Shown: positions 39,655-49,261 of the stretch, one piece after another | How the letters are laid out: each line of letters starts with the position of its first letter | How positions within the stretch are numbered: the first letter of the stretch is position 1 | NCBI RefSeq assembly: GCF_000741535.1 | Contig: NZ_JGYQ01000016.1 | Location: 62,001 to 126,000, forward strand | DNA from: Bifidobacterium boum | GTDB lineage: Bacteria; Actinomycetota; Actinomycetes; Actinomycetales; Bifidobacteriaceae | Direction of reading: 5' to 3' | DNA length: 64,000 bases | Made by a program: the position numbers and the translations under genes | The notes under the pieces: model-generated | Told to the model about the DNA's origin: nothing | What the model saw: only the letters and a program-made list of their open reading frames with translations | The model's database searches: none

Positions 39655-41874
39655 CTACTGAAGAGTCATGAAGCCAAGGGATTTGAGGTAGCCGTTGCCT
39701 GCGGTGATGTCGTACTGGATGAGCCGGTAATCCCGCATCAATTGCTTGGTTTGGCTGTCGAAATCGGATTCGGCCATCGGGTTGCCATCGGAATCCAAAT
39801 AGATGTCCTGGCCTTCCGGAATACGATCCCAACCTTGGATCTTGTTGGCTACCGGCGGCTCCATAGCCGAAATCTTCTCGTGCATGCGCGTGAGGAACGC
39901 GATATACGGCGAAACTTTCGCATCCATATGCTCAGCTGTCTGCGCCACGAAGAAGTTCGGTGAAGAATACTCGCTGTTGCTCACCTTGGTACCTTGCGTG
40001 CCGGACGCCTTGTTCGACCAGATGAAATAGTCGGTCTCGTGCAGGACGACCGAATTGTCGGTATCCTTGCTGGCGGTCTTGTAGATACCGGGCAGGTGGT
40101 CGCCGTAGAACACAACCGTCACCGGCTTGTCCAGCTTATCGAGCTTGTCTAGGAACTCCTTGGTCGCCTTGTCGGTCAGGTTCACACCCTTGGCGTAGGT
40201 CTGGATGGATTCGGTCTCGGTTTTGCCGAGCCGGTCATCCGGGTCCGTCGCCTTGACCTTGAACTGGTTGTTCGCATACCAGTTCTTGTACGGCATGTGA
40301 TTCTGCATGGTGATGATCTGCACGAACTGGTTGCTGTCCGTACCCGCGATTTTCTCAAGTGCGCTCTTGTACGTGGATTCGTCGCTCACATACGGCGATT
40401 TGCCGAGCTTGCTTTGGTACTTGATGATGTCGGAGCCTTCAAGCGCATAGAAATGCGAGAAGCCGAACTTCTTGTAGTTCGTCGCCCGTGAATACATGGA
40501 CGGCTCATAGGGGTGGAAGGCGATGGAGTTCGCGGACGAACCCCACAGCTGGTTGATGGTCGGCGTCCAAGCCTCCCGCGGCACCAACTGCTGGTATGGG
40601 CTGGTCAGCGATGAGCTGAAATTCGCCATGCTCAAGCCGGTCAACCCCATGTATTCAAGGTTCGCGGTACCGCCGCCGTAGCCGCTGGACAGCATAAGAC
40701 CGCTTGTGGTGTGCTGCTTGATGGAGCGGATATTCGGCATGGTGTCTTCGTTGAGCGTGATACCGGGAACACGCGAAGGATCGGCGAAGGATTCCGATAG
40801 AATATACACGACTGTGCTATCGGTGAGCTTGTTGGAGCGGGTCGCGTTGATGGTTTTCGCTTCTGCGGCATACCGCGCGGCGACTTGTTTCATGGTCGCC
40901 TCGCTATACCCTTCCGGCTCTTCCATGACATGCGGGTTCATCTGGCGCAGGAAGGAAGGGACCACACCATTGCGCTGCGCGTCATAGACCGAATCCCACA
41001 TGGACGGGGTGTCGCCGAGCCACGAAGAGAGAGTCCTCGCCCACGACCCGACCGTGCCGACTTGCGCGGTGAACAGGCCCAAGAACAACGCCGGCAGAAC
41101 AATCAGCAGGATACGGGTCACCGCACCGATTGCAACGCTGTTGCGTTGTGATCCGCCGCGAATCATACTGCCATGACGCCCATCGATATGGCTGAGGAAC
41201 ACGAACAGCGCGATGAACGCGATGACGCCGACAATCACGCCGACAATCAGACCAGCTGAACCTGTGGGAATAAAACTGACAATATTGCCGGTATTCGATT
41301 GCAGGAAGTTCAAGTCGGAAGGCAGAATCGCCTCATAGCGGGATTCCACCTTGAAATAGTCAGCCACGGCAATAATCGAGGCGAGTGCCAGGACAATCGG
41401 TGATGCCACCCACAGCCGGTTGGTGAGCATAAGCACAATGAGATAGAACATGCCCACCAGAATGAGGTTGAGGATAAACACGAAATTCCATTGGGTGAAC
41501 ATCTTGCCGATAATGCTCCATGCTCCTGTCACCGGGCTGGAGAGCTTGACACGCGTGCCGGTTGAAGTGATGCCTATCTGCATGATGAGTACCGCGGCAA
41601 TATCGACCACGATGAATACGACGGCATACAGCCAGTTGGCGAACGGCTTGCAAGGCTTGCCGTTCTTGTCGCGCGAGTCGCCGGACAGCATGTCGGCATG
41701 GCTGGTGGTCGCGATGGAAAGCTCCTCAATCGGAGACGTCATAGAGCATGAGGCCGACTGGGATGATGCGGCCGCATGCTCGGTATTATGTTCTGTGGTA
41801 TTGCCCGCCTTGTCGGGCGTTGTGTGCATCGTTTTGCCTTTGGCGAAATCATGGTCATCGTTGGTACGAGTCAT
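39655..41874 (-). CDS. LTA synthase / sulfatase-family membrane phosphotransferase
   Basis: LtaS-type enzyme that transfers glycerol phosphate from phosphatidylglycerol. About 739 residues: a ~75-residue polar N-terminus, five predicted membrane segments (from WLYAVVFIVVDIAAVLIM), then the extracellular sulfatase-fold domain with VVYILSESFADPS, the nucleophile-loop GYGGGTANLEYMGLTG (likely catalytic Thr), FHPYEPSMY, and VVFYGDHLPG for metal binding. Bifidobacteria make a lipoglycan with glycerophosphate side groups, so the acceptor may be that polymer rather than classic LTA. The ATG at 41874 has an AAAGG ribosome site. Divergent from the hydrolase and mprF-like genes. Confidence 0.88.
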   Translation of the reverse strand: MTRTNDDHDFAKGKTMHTTPDKAGNTTEHNTEHAAASSQSASCSMTSPIEELSIATTSHADMLSGDSRDKNGKPCKPFANWLYAVVFIVVDIAAVLIMQIGITSTGTRVKLSSPVTGAWSIIGKMFTQWNFVFILNLILVGMFYLIVLMLTNRLWVASPIVLALASIIAVADYFKVESRYEAILPSDLNFLQSNTGNIVSFIPTGSAGLIVGVIVGVIAFIALFVFLSHIDGRHGSMIRGGSQRNSVAIGAVTRILLIVLPALFLGLFTAQVGTVGSWARTLSSWLGDTPSMWDSVYDAQRNGVVPSFLRQMNPHVMEEPEGYSEATMKQVAARYAAEAKTINATRSNKLTDSTVVYILSESFADPSRVPGITLNEDTMPNIRSIKQHTTSGLMLSSGYGGGTANLEYMGLTGLSMANFSSSLTSPYQQLVPREAWTPTINQLWGSSANSIAFHPYEPSMYSRATNYKKFGFSHFYALEGSDIIKYQSKLGKSPYVSDESTYKSALEKIAGTDSNQFVQIITMQNHMPYKNWYANNQFKVKATDPDDRLGKTETESIQTYAKGVNLTDKATKEFLDKLDKLDKPVTVVFYGDHLPGIYKTASKDTDNSVVLHETDYFIWSNKASGTQGTKVSNSEYSSPNFFVAQTAEHMDAKVSPYIAFLTRMHEKISAMEPPVANKIQGWDRIPEGQDIYLDSDGNPMAESDFDSQTKQLMRDYRLIQYDITAGNGYLKSLGFMTLQ

Positions 41875-42129
41875 GTGGCCTTTCCTTATCTCGCCCCCGA
41901 ACACGCGTCACGCGTGGAGGCGCCGTCCGTATCGCAAACGACGGTCCCGTTGGACCAACCTACGACATTGTCCACGGCGTAAGCGACAAAACGCGATCAT
42001 TATCAGCATCCGTTCAGATTTCCGTGAGTATGGTTTCGATGGTCATCCTCGCGAATGATTGACCTTCGCGACGAGCATGATTATCGTGGCGGTGTTCAAG
42101 CAAAACAACCCGGAAAGGAAGCGGTTGCG

Positions 42130-43512
42130 GTGACATTTCCGGCCAATATCCATCTGCTCAATGGCTGGCTTCCCCCTACCCTGTTCGGGGTAACGGCAAT
42201 TAGCATGCTGCTGGTAGTGGTGCTGCCTGACGCACGGCGACATACTCCCCACCGGCGCCGTTCAAGCCTTTGGCGTGAACTGCTGGCCGGTTTCATCGGA
42301 TTCGGTGTCAGCGGATTGGTCGTCTGGCTGCTGTCCGACGTGTTCCTCGTGTTCGGGGTGAGCTTGGGATGGATGGTGATGACCGTCATCGCTGTCACGT
42401 GCGCGCTGATGGCGTTCGCGGTCGCCGCAATCGTGGATTCGCATGGCATCCGGCGCATCGCCGCCGTCATACTCGTAGTGCTATCGCTGCTCAGCGGAGC
42501 CTTGCGCGTTGACATGGTGTACGGCGAATATACAACGCTCGGCTCACTGTTCGGCGTCAAAGCGTTCCCGGACATGTCCCAGTCGCAGATCAGCGGCAAA
42601 GCCACGATGACCATCGAACAATGGAAACAGCGCGCCAGCCGTCATGATTTGCCGACCATGCCGGAAACCGGTGAAATCAGAACCGTGGATATTCCGGCGA
42701 CTGCCTCGCAATTCAAGGCACGCAGCGCCGACGTGTACCTTCCTCCTGCCGCGTTGAGTGACAAGCCGCCAGCACTGCCGGTGATGGTGATGCTTGCCGG
42801 ACAGCCGGGCAGCCCCGACCGGTTCTTCAACGCGAGCGGCATTGCAGGAACACTCAACGCGTATGCGGCGAAGCATCATGGACTCGCGCCGATTGTTGTC
42901 TCCCCCGACCAAAACGGTGCTGCAACACAGAATTCCCTATGTGCGGACACACCGGTGTACGGCAAAGCCGAAACCTACCTGACGGTGGACGTCACCAAAT
43001 GGATCCGAACGACACTGCCGGTATCCACTGCGCCGAAGGATTGGCTGATCGGCGGGTTCTCCCAAGGCGGCACGTGCAGCACCCAGCTCGGCCCGGCTCA
43101 TCCGGGCATCTACGGGCATATCTATGCCGCTGGCGGCGAGCTCGCACCGACCGATCATGATCGCGAAACCACCATCAACCGGTATTTCAACGGTGATGCG
43201 AAACTCTACCAACGGCATGTACCGACCGACATCATCAAGCGCCACGCCCCTTCCACCCAGACACTGTTCAGCATCGCCGGGCAATGGGACGCCAAATCAC
43301 AGCGCAATGCCGCCATCATCGCGAAAGCCGCGAAACGATCCGGCATGACCGTCCATCTGGCGATGGCAAAAGGCTCCGGGCATGACTGGCACACGGTGAA
43401 CACCGGGCTTGCCGCGGTCATCGACCGCTTCTGCGCACAAAGCGGCATCGGGGCAGACCGGCGGGAATTGAACACGTACCCGAATCTCGTCATGCTCAAC
43501 GTGGATGGCTGA
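42130..43512 (+). CDS. Membrane-anchored alpha/beta hydrolase (esterase-like)
   Basis: About 460 residues. Four predicted N-terminal membrane segments (about residues 10-125) are followed by an extracellular esterase domain resembling S-formylglutathione hydrolase/antigen 85-type enzymes: nucleophile Ser in GGFSQGG, acid Asp in AGQWD, His in GSGHDW. The GTG at 42130 lies seven bases after GGAAAGGAAG and is preferred; an ATG 25 codons earlier is open. It lies 89 bases upstream of an MprF-like gene on the same strand, suggesting action on an aminoacylated or acylated lipid. Confidence 0.75.
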   Translation: MTFPANIHLLNGWLPPTLFGVTAISMLLVVVLPDARRHTPHRRRSSLWRELLAGFIGFGVSGLVVWLLSDVFLVFGVSLGWMVMTVIAVTCALMAFAVAAIVDSHGIRRIAAVILVVLSLLSGALRVDMVYGEYTTLGSLFGVKAFPDMSQSQISGKATMTIEQWKQRASRHDLPTMPETGEIRTVDIPATASQFKARSADVYLPPAALSDKPPALPVMVMLAGQPGSPDRFFNASGIAGTLNAYAAKHHGLAPIVVSPDQNGAATQNSLCADTPVYGKAETYLTVDVTKWIRTTLPVSTAPKDWLIGGFSQGGTCSTQLGPAHPGIYGHIYAAGGELAPTDHDRETTINRYFNGDAKLYQRHVPTDIIKRHAPSTQTLFSIAGQWDAKSQRNAAIIAKAAKRSGMTVHLAMAKGSGHDWHTVNTGLAAVIDRFCAQSGIGADRRELNTYPNLVMLNVDG

Positions 43513-43601
43513 GTAGCCTGCGGCGATCACGCCGCCCATGTGAAACAGCGAACAACACCACCGGTGATGTATCACCAATCAGACAAACCGAGCGAATCAT
43601 C

Positions 43602-46241
43602 ATGACTCAGACAACGCAACAACCACCACACGCACAGCCGACACCACGCCCAACCGGATGGAAAGCCCTCACCACGGACGCCCGAGACTGGTGGACAACA
43701 CACTGGATGGGACCGGTTGCGGCGGGTATCTTCATCGTGGTCAACATCACGGTGTGGATTTGGCGGCTCACCCACCACATCATCCACCGCCCGCAAGATA
43801 TGACCATGCTGCCTATTTTCGGGCACCATGCACGTTCCGGCCATCCTGACGTGCTCGGACAATTCTTCAAACTGCTGTGGTCCATGGTGCTCGCCCGCGG
43901 GCCGTTCTCGCTGGTACTGTACGCCGTGGCGATCCTCGCGATATTCTCGGCGGCACAGGCCGCGATCGGTGTCACCCGCACACTGGCAACCGCTCTGTTG
44001 GGCGCAATCGCCGGTTCGGCGTTGGGACTCGGATTATGTGCGGTCATGACCAACCTGTGGGATGAATATACTTGGCATGCAGTGCAACGCATGCCGTTCT
44101 CACTGTCCCCGATCACCCTGTCCATCGCCGCGCTCATGGCGGCGAGCGCGTTCGAGCCGATATTATGGCGTCGCCGGATTCGTCTTATCGCTTACGCGTT
44201 CATTCTCGCCGCCATGCTGTTCAGTGGCAATCCGGGAGACTATTGCACGCTGGCCGCCGCACTGGTCGGTCATGGGGTGGGTGTGCTCATGTTCAGGCGT
44301 CAACACCACGAACGCGAGCATGAGCAGTGGTGGCGTGGCACTGATTATGAAGTGCGCCGGCTGATCGCCGCCATCCAACTGGTGTTCGCGTTCGGCCCGA
44401 TACTCGCACTGGTGTCCAGCTCGCATGACGGTCCGTTATCCGTGTTCGGATACTTCTTGTCCGGTCTGGTCGGCGATGAGGATTTGGCGGACACGTGCGC
44501 CTCAAATCTCGGCGCCCACAGTTGCGTGACGCTGGCAAAGCATTATCATTTCGCGATGACGGGCGTATGGGTGCGTACGCTGGTGCTGGTCGTCGCCATG
44601 ATGATTCTGGCGTGGGGCCTGTACCGTGGACGTCGTCTCGCCGCACACGCCAGCATGGTGCTCAATGGCTTTACCGTCGCGGTTTCGGTGACTTACTGCG
44701 TGATCCTTCCCCTGCTGGATAGCATGACCATGCCGATTGCGGCTGACCTGTGGGCGGTGCTGGTGCAAGCGCTGATTGCCACAGCCGTGCCGTCGCTGGT
44801 GTTGATGGCAGTCATCGGCATGAATATGGATCATTTTTCCGTGTTGACCGCGCGTTCACGCATCCGCCGCGGCGTGGGAGCAATCGGCCTAGCGTTGCTG
44901 ATCACCGCCGGAAGCTTCCTTGCGTTCGGCATGATGGACCGCGACGCATACGCTCCGCGCGCCACCTTCGGCATGCTGTTGCGCGACCTGCCGCACCGCT
45001 ACCTGCCGATGGGGCTCATCGGATCAAGCCGGTTGCATATGCATTCGACTACGGTGGCATCGATGGTCATCAACCAGCTGCCCGGACTGGTGTTCTGGAT
45101 TGTGGTGCTCGTGGTGTTCCTACTATGGTTCCGCGACTCCGTGGCGTTGAACGCTGCAGACCGCGAGCGCGCCAGCGAGCTGGTGGAGCGTGGCGGCGAA
45201 TCGATGAGTTTCATGACCACATGGGAGGACAATCATTATTGGTTCTCCCCGAGCGGCCGTTCGGCGATCGCCTACCGTGTAAGCCATGGTGTGGCGCTGA
45301 CCGTGACCGGCCCGTTCGGCGACCCTGGTGAATTCGATACATCGCTGCGCGAGTTCATGCGCTTCTGCGAGCGTAACTCGTGGTCCCCGGCCTTCTACAC
45401 GGTGCATGACAACGCTCGCGAAACCTTGGAATCGTTGGGATGCTCGTCCATCCAGGTGGGTACGGAGATGCTGGTCATCCCCAGTACCTGGCAGACACGC
45501 GGCAAGAAGTGGCAGGATATCCGCACGGCCATCAACAAGGCGCGTCGCAGCGGCTTGACTGACGTACTCACCACGTTCAACGAGGCGCCGTGGGAGGTGC
45601 GTGAGCAAATCATCGGCATTTCCGAGCAGTGGGCTGAACTCAAGTCGCTGCCGGAAATGAAGTTCACGCTCGGCGGTATCGAGGAGCTGCGCGATCCGCG
45701 GGTCATGCTGCTGTATGCGATCGACGCCGACGGCGTGGTGCAGGGCGCGACCAGCTGGCTGCCGACCTACCGCGACGGCAAAGTCATCGGTTGGACGCTT
45801 GATTTCATGCGGCATCGCACGGATAGTCCGAATGGGATTATGGAGTTTCTCATCGCCCGTATGGCCGAACGCTTGCACGAGCAGTGCGTCGAGGAGCCTG
45901 ATCAGGCGGCGCAGTTCATGAGCCTGTCGGCCGCTCCGCTTGCCGGTATCGGCGACAATACCGCCGATCCGGAGGATATCGCGGTAATCGAGCATGTGCT
46001 GCAGATTGTAGCCGATACGCTTGAACCTGCGTACGGGTTCAAGTCCTTGTATTTCTTCAAGCGCAAGTTCCAGCCGACGCCTTCGCCGATCTACGTGTGC
46101 TATCCGGATGCGGCCGCGCTGCCGCGCATCGGGCTTGCCGTACTATCCGCGTATCTGCCGGGACTCAAACCCTCGCAGATCCCGGATATGCTCAAGTCGC
46201 TACGGCCCGCCCCGAAAGCCAAGGGACATGGACACCAGTGA
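43602..46241 (+). CDS. MprF-like phosphatidylglycerol aminoacyltransferase
   Basis: 879 residues. The N-terminal half is polytopic with about 12 membrane segments, the C-terminal ~330 residues form the cytoplasmic tRNA-dependent aminoacyltransferase domain (DUF2156/LPG_synthase_C): YWFSPSGRSAIAYRVSHG, AFYTVHDNARETLESLG, EMLVIPSTWQTRGKKWQDIR, IGWTLDFMRHRTDSPNGIME. Enzymes of this family add Lys, Ala or Arg to phosphatidylglycerol or diacylglycerol, lowering surface charge and sensitivity to cationic peptides. Which amino acid cannot be told from sequence. Same strand as the hydrolase, ends at a hairpin shared with the zinc lipoprotein gene. Confidence 0.88.
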   Translation: MTQTTQQPPHAQPTPRPTGWKALTTDARDWWTTHWMGPVAAGIFIVVNITVWIWRLTHHIIHRPQDMTMLPIFGHHARSGHPDVLGQFFKLLWSMVLARGPFSLVLYAVAILAIFSAAQAAIGVTRTLATALLGAIAGSALGLGLCAVMTNLWDEYTWHAVQRMPFSLSPITLSIAALMAASAFEPILWRRRIRLIAYAFILAAMLFSGNPGDYCTLAAALVGHGVGVLMFRRQHHEREHEQWWRGTDYEVRRLIAAIQLVFAFGPILALVSSSHDGPLSVFGYFLSGLVGDEDLADTCASNLGAHSCVTLAKHYHFAMTGVWVRTLVLVVAMMILAWGLYRGRRLAAHASMVLNGFTVAVSVTYCVILPLLDSMTMPIAADLWAVLVQALIATAVPSLVLMAVIGMNMDHFSVLTARSRIRRGVGAIGLALLITAGSFLAFGMMDRDAYAPRATFGMLLRDLPHRYLPMGLIGSSRLHMHSTTVASMVINQLPGLVFWIVVLVVFLLWFRDSVALNAADRERASELVERGGESMSFMTTWEDNHYWFSPSGRSAIAYRVSHGVALTVTGPFGDPGEFDTSLREFMRFCERNSWSPAFYTVHDNARETLESLGCSSIQVGTEMLVIPSTWQTRGKKWQDIRTAINKARRSGLTDVLTTFNEAPWEVREQIIGISEQWAELKSLPEMKFTLGGIEELRDPRVMLLYAIDADGVVQGATSWLPTYRDGKVIGWTLDFMRHRTDSPNGIMEFLIARMAERLHEQCVEEPDQAAQFMSLSAAPLAGIGDNTADPEDIAVIEHVLQIVADTLEPAYGFKSLYFFKRKFQPTPSPIYVCYPDAAALPRIGLAVLSAYLPGLKPSQIPDMLKSLRPAPKAKGHGHQ

Positions 46242-46257
46242 GATTTGGAATTTCCGC

Positions 46258-46295
46258 TTCTGCCGACACTCAGGTCCCCGTCAGCGTCGGCAGAA
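46258..46295. terminator. TTCTGCCGAC hairpin between mprF-like gene and zinc lipoprotein gene
   Basis: TTCTGCCGAC (46258-46267) pairs with GTCGGCAGAA (46286-46295), lying 17 bases after one stop and 41 bases from the other. It is the same hairpin family as those at 47363-47396 and 47416-47452, downstream of the zur-like gene. Confidence 0.7.
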
Positions 46296-46335
46296 GGTTA
46301 CGGTTTCCTGCTGTTTCAGGCGAATCCAGCCCGGT

Positions 46336-47250
46336 TTAGGCCTTCCCGGCTGTTGCGAACGATGCGACCAGCGCGGTCATCCAATCGGTCAGCGTGCTGT
46401 CTTGCTTGGGCATCTGCTCGGTGAGCTTGACCTGGTGCACTCCGCCGTGCTGTGCAGATGCGATCAGCTGCTTGGTGGTGGCGTTGGATTCCTGGGTGTT
46501 GACCACCAGCAACGCCACCGAACCTGCCTGGAGTAGCTTGCTGAATGCGGTGACATCGCCGGAGGCGGGTTCGCTTTCGTTGGCGACCGCCTGCGCATAT
46601 CCGGACGGGGTGGCATCCACCAAGCCCAAATCTTGCGCCAGATAAGCCGCCACGGACTCGGTGGCTGCATACTTCTTGCCGTCGAGCCGACGCTTGGTTT
46701 CAGCGATGGACGCTTCCAACGTGTTCTCCTTGTTTTGCCACGCGTCAAGCCGCTTGCCGTACTCCTTGGCGTGGGCGGCGTCACGCTGCTCGTATGCCTC
46801 GGCGATTGCTTTGGCCGTCGCGGTGCGAACGGCTGCGGAGAACCATACGTGCGGATTGTCGCCGTCGTGTTTGCCGCCGCTTTCGGCCGCGTTCACGACC
46901 TGCGCTTTCGTGGATGCTGCGGCTTTGGTTGCCCAGCTGTCGTATCCGGCGCCGTTGACGATGATGACGTCTGCCTTGGAGAAAGCGGCGATGTCGGCGC
47001 TGGTCGGCTCGTAATCGTGCGCTTCGACCGCGGTGCTGTTGATGATATTGGTGACGTTGACGCGCGAACCGCCGATCTGACTGGCGACTGAACCCCACTG
47101 GTTGATGCTGGCGACCACGTGAAGCGAACCTGACGTATTGGACGCGGTCGTGTTCGCCGACCCACACGCCCCCATCGCGGCAATCAATCCCGCCGCTGCG
47201 ATACATACCGTCGCCTGTGCAATACGTCGATACTTCCTGATTCCCGTCAT
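46336..47250 (-). CDS. Zinc/manganese ABC transporter substrate-binding lipoprotein (ZnuA-like)
   Basis: Cluster A-I metal-binding protein, 304 residues. Lipobox IAAMGACG at residue ~29; metal-ligand histidines in AVEAHDYEP and NPHVWFS; YAATESVAAYLAQDLGL and the C-terminal DSTLTDWMTALV. The usual long His-rich loop is short here (GGKHDGDNPH). No permease or ATPase gene is adjacent. A Fur/Zur-type palindrome lies 77 bases upstream, so zinc repression is likely. Confidence 0.87.
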   Translation of the reverse strand: MTGIRKYRRIAQATVCIAAAGLIAAMGACGSANTTASNTSGSLHVVASINQWGSVASQIGGSRVNVTNIINSTAVEAHDYEPTSADIAAFSKADVIIVNGAGYDSWATKAAASTKAQVVNAAESGGKHDGDNPHVWFSAAVRTATAKAIAEAYEQRDAAHAKEYGKRLDAWQNKENTLEASIAETKRRLDGKKYAATESVAAYLAQDLGLVDATPSGYAQAVANESEPASGDVTAFSKLLQAGSVALLVVNTQESNATTKQLIASAQHGGVHQVKLTEQMPKQDSTLTDWMTALVASFATAGKA

Positions 47251-47326
47251 ATCTGCTCCTGATGCTCTCTTAGTGATGCGATGCGACGGATTGCCGCATC
47301 ATCTGACGACACCAGATTATCGTTAA

Positions 47327-47341
47327 TGATAATTATTATCA
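47327..47341. promoter_or_regulatory. Fur/Zur-type box
   Basis: Perfect palindrome TGATAATTATTATCA in an AT-rich patch about 77 bases upstream of the zinc lipoprotein gene and close to a Fur-family gene. It has the inverted-repeat form of Fur/Zur boxes; with the neighbours, Zur is more likely. Confidence 0.75.
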
Positions 47342-47362
47342 ATTACAGCGTGTCGAAACCCA

Positions 47363-47452
47363 CTGCCGACACTGACAGCACACTCAACGTCGGCAGAAAC
47401 AGGAACGGAATCCTCTACCGACGCTCACAGCATGCTCAGCGGCGGCAGAAAC
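47363..47452. repeat. Two tandem hairpin repeats downstream of the zur-like gene
   Basis: A unit starting GCCGACACTGACAGC (47365) is repeated at 47417 (ACCGACGCTCACAGC), period 52-53; each ends CGGCAGAAACA and forms a GCCGAC/GTCGGC-type stem. A third partial start (ACCGACGCTC, 47470) runs into the end of the regulator gene. Related to the hairpin at 46258. Confidence 0.65.
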
Positions 47453-47465
47453 AAAAAGATGGGAC

Positions 47466-47903
47466 TTACCGACGCTCGGGGGTGGAGTTCCGGGTCGGCT
47501 GTGCGGCACGCTTATGCTGGCAGTCGGAGCACAGGCCGAAAATCTCCAAAGTATGCGAATTGATCTTGAAACCGTGGGAGCGGGCGATCTGGCGCATCCA
47601 CTCCATATCCGGTGGTTCGATTTCGATGGTCTTGCCGCAGCCGCTGCAAATCAAATGATGATGATGCGAATCGTCGTCGCAGATACGGAACATCTGCTGC
47701 CCATCCAGCCGCACGGTGTCCACCGCCCCGGATTCAGCAAGCGAATTGAGCTGCCGATACACCGTGGCAAGCCCGACGGACGCCCCGGAATCAGTGAGCC
47801 TGCGATGCAGTTCCTGCGCCGAAACGAAGCCCTCGCACCCTCGCAACTGTTGCAATAACGCGTCCTTCTGCCGCGTATGCCGCGCAACACCATGCTCACT
47901 CAT
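47466..47903 (-). CDS. zur: Fur-family regulator, probably Zur
   Basis: 145 residues. Winged helix at the N-terminus (TRQKDALLQQLRGCEGFVSA, LATVYRQLNSLAESG), then the metal-sensing domain HHHHLICSGCGKTIEIE with a second Cys pair in LFGLCSDCQ, the structural zinc site. The Zur assignment rests on the adjacent zinc lipoprotein and box. The ATG at 47903 is eight bases after GAGAGG; a GTG two codons earlier is too close to the ribosome site. Confidence 0.88.
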   Translation of the reverse strand: MSEHGVARHTRQKDALLQQLRGCEGFVSAQELHRRLTDSGASVGLATVYRQLNSLAESGAVDTVRLDGQQMFRICDDDSHHHHLICSGCGKTIEIEPPDMEWMRQIARSHGFKINSHTLEIFGLCSDCQHKRAAQPTRNSTPERR

Positions 47904-47999
47904 ATCCACGCCCTCTCATAACCGGACATCACAACCATCACGAACGAACTGCACCGCGATAGTACAACCAACCCGCACCCGGGGCAAGCCCGGTACGCC

Positions 48000-48035
48000 G
48001 ACGGCCGGCATACCGTCTCCAGTATGCCGGCCGTC
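48000..48035. terminator. Hairpin after purK
   Basis: Perfect 14-bp stem GACGGCCGGCATAC with complement and an 8-base loop, 57 bases past the purK stop; no U-run on the minus strand. Confidence 0.6.
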
Positions 48036-48091
48036 AAACAAGACCGCCCGAAGCAGCCCAAACCGCAACAATCACAGCACAATCAGCGCAA

Positions 48092-49261
48092 TCAGCGCAA
48101 ATCGTCCCAGCAGCCCGTCGCTTCAAGCGCCGCAACCGCAGCCTGGGTATCATCGCACAGCACGGTGATATGCCCCATCTTGCGGTCATGCCTCACTTCA
48201 GCTTTCCCGTAATCATGCAGATGCCATTCGGGATGCTCCGGGATAAGCGCGCGCGTCGGCGCCACATGCTGGCCGAGCACGTTGACCATAACCGCCGGGC
48301 TGAGCAGCTTCGGCTGAGGCAACGGCCAGCCGGCAATCCCACGAATATGCTCGTTGAATTGGCTTTCCGAACACGCCTCAATGGTGTAATGCCCGGAATT
48401 ATGCGGACGTGGTGCCAGCTCGTTGACGATCACACGATCGTCTTTCGTCACGAACAGCTCAATCGCCAGGATGCCGGAGAGCTCAAAGCCCTTCGCCAGC
48501 CTGATGGCAAGCTCATGTGCCTGACGCTCGACCTGCGGCGACACAGCGGCGGGGGCGATCGTCATGTGCAGGATGTTGTTGCGGTGCTCATTGCGCACCA
48601 TCGGGAACGTCACGAAATCACGACCATTGCCGGCGACAAGAATCGAAGCCTCGAACGCGAAATCGACAAAGCCTTCCAAAATGGATGGCGGGAACATGCC
48701 CTCATGCTGCGCCCGCTCGCGGACCGCAGCGAAATCATCCGGACCGTGCAGCACGGTCTGGCCGTGGCCGTCATAGCCACCGGTACGGGTTTTGAGCACC
48801 GACGGGTAACCGATCTCATCAAGGGCCGAGCCGAGCTGGTCGATGCTGTCGACCTGACGCCACGGGGCCGTCGCCGTACCATGCTCGTTGATGAAGGTCT
48901 TCTCATGGACACGGTCCTGGGTCACGCGCAGCAGATCCGTACCCTGCGGGATGGCCACAAGGTGACGCACATCATCCAGCGCATCCGCGTCGACGTTCTC
49001 GAACTCGTAGGTGAGCACGTCGCTGCGTTCGGCGAGCTCGTGGATCGCCGCGACATCGTCATATGCGGCGGTCACCTGGAAGTCCGCCACCTGGGCGGTC
49101 GGGCAGTTCGGCGTCGGGTCGAGCACGCCGATACGGAAGCCCATTTGGCGTGCGGACAGGGCCATCATGCGGCCCAGCTGGCCGCCACCGACGATGCCGA
49201 TTGTCGAACCCGGCTCGAGATAAGCGATACGCCCGTTGGTTTCCTCAGACAAGCTCGGCAT
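48092..49261 (-). CDS. purK: N5-carboxyaminoimidazole ribonucleotide synthase
   Basis: AIR plus bicarbonate and ATP to N5-CAIR. ATP-grasp enzyme, 389 residues: [32 protein letters not shown], and [18 protein letters not shown]. The ATG at 49261 overlaps the end of purE by 17 bases, so the two are coupled. The extra residues further upstream are not family-like. Confidence 0.97.
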   Translation of the reverse strand: MPSLSEETNGRIAYLEPGSTIGIVGGGQLGRMMALSARQMGFRIGVLDPTPNCPTAQVADFQVTAAYDDVAAIHELAERSDVLTYEFENVDADALDDVRHLVAIPQGTDLLRVTQDRVHEKTFINEHGTATAPWRQVDSIDQLGSALDEIGYPSVLKTRTGGYDGHGQTVLHGPDDFAAVRERAQHEGMFPPSILEGFVDFAFEASILVAGNGRDFVTFPMVRNEHRNNILHMTIAPAAVSPQVERQAHELAIRLAKGFELSGILAIELFVTKDDRVIVNELAPRPHNSGHYTIEACSESQFNEHIRGIAGWPLPQPKLLSPAVMVNVLGQHVAPTRALIPEHPEWHLHDYGKAEVRHDRKMGHITVLCDDTQAAVAALEATGCWDDLR

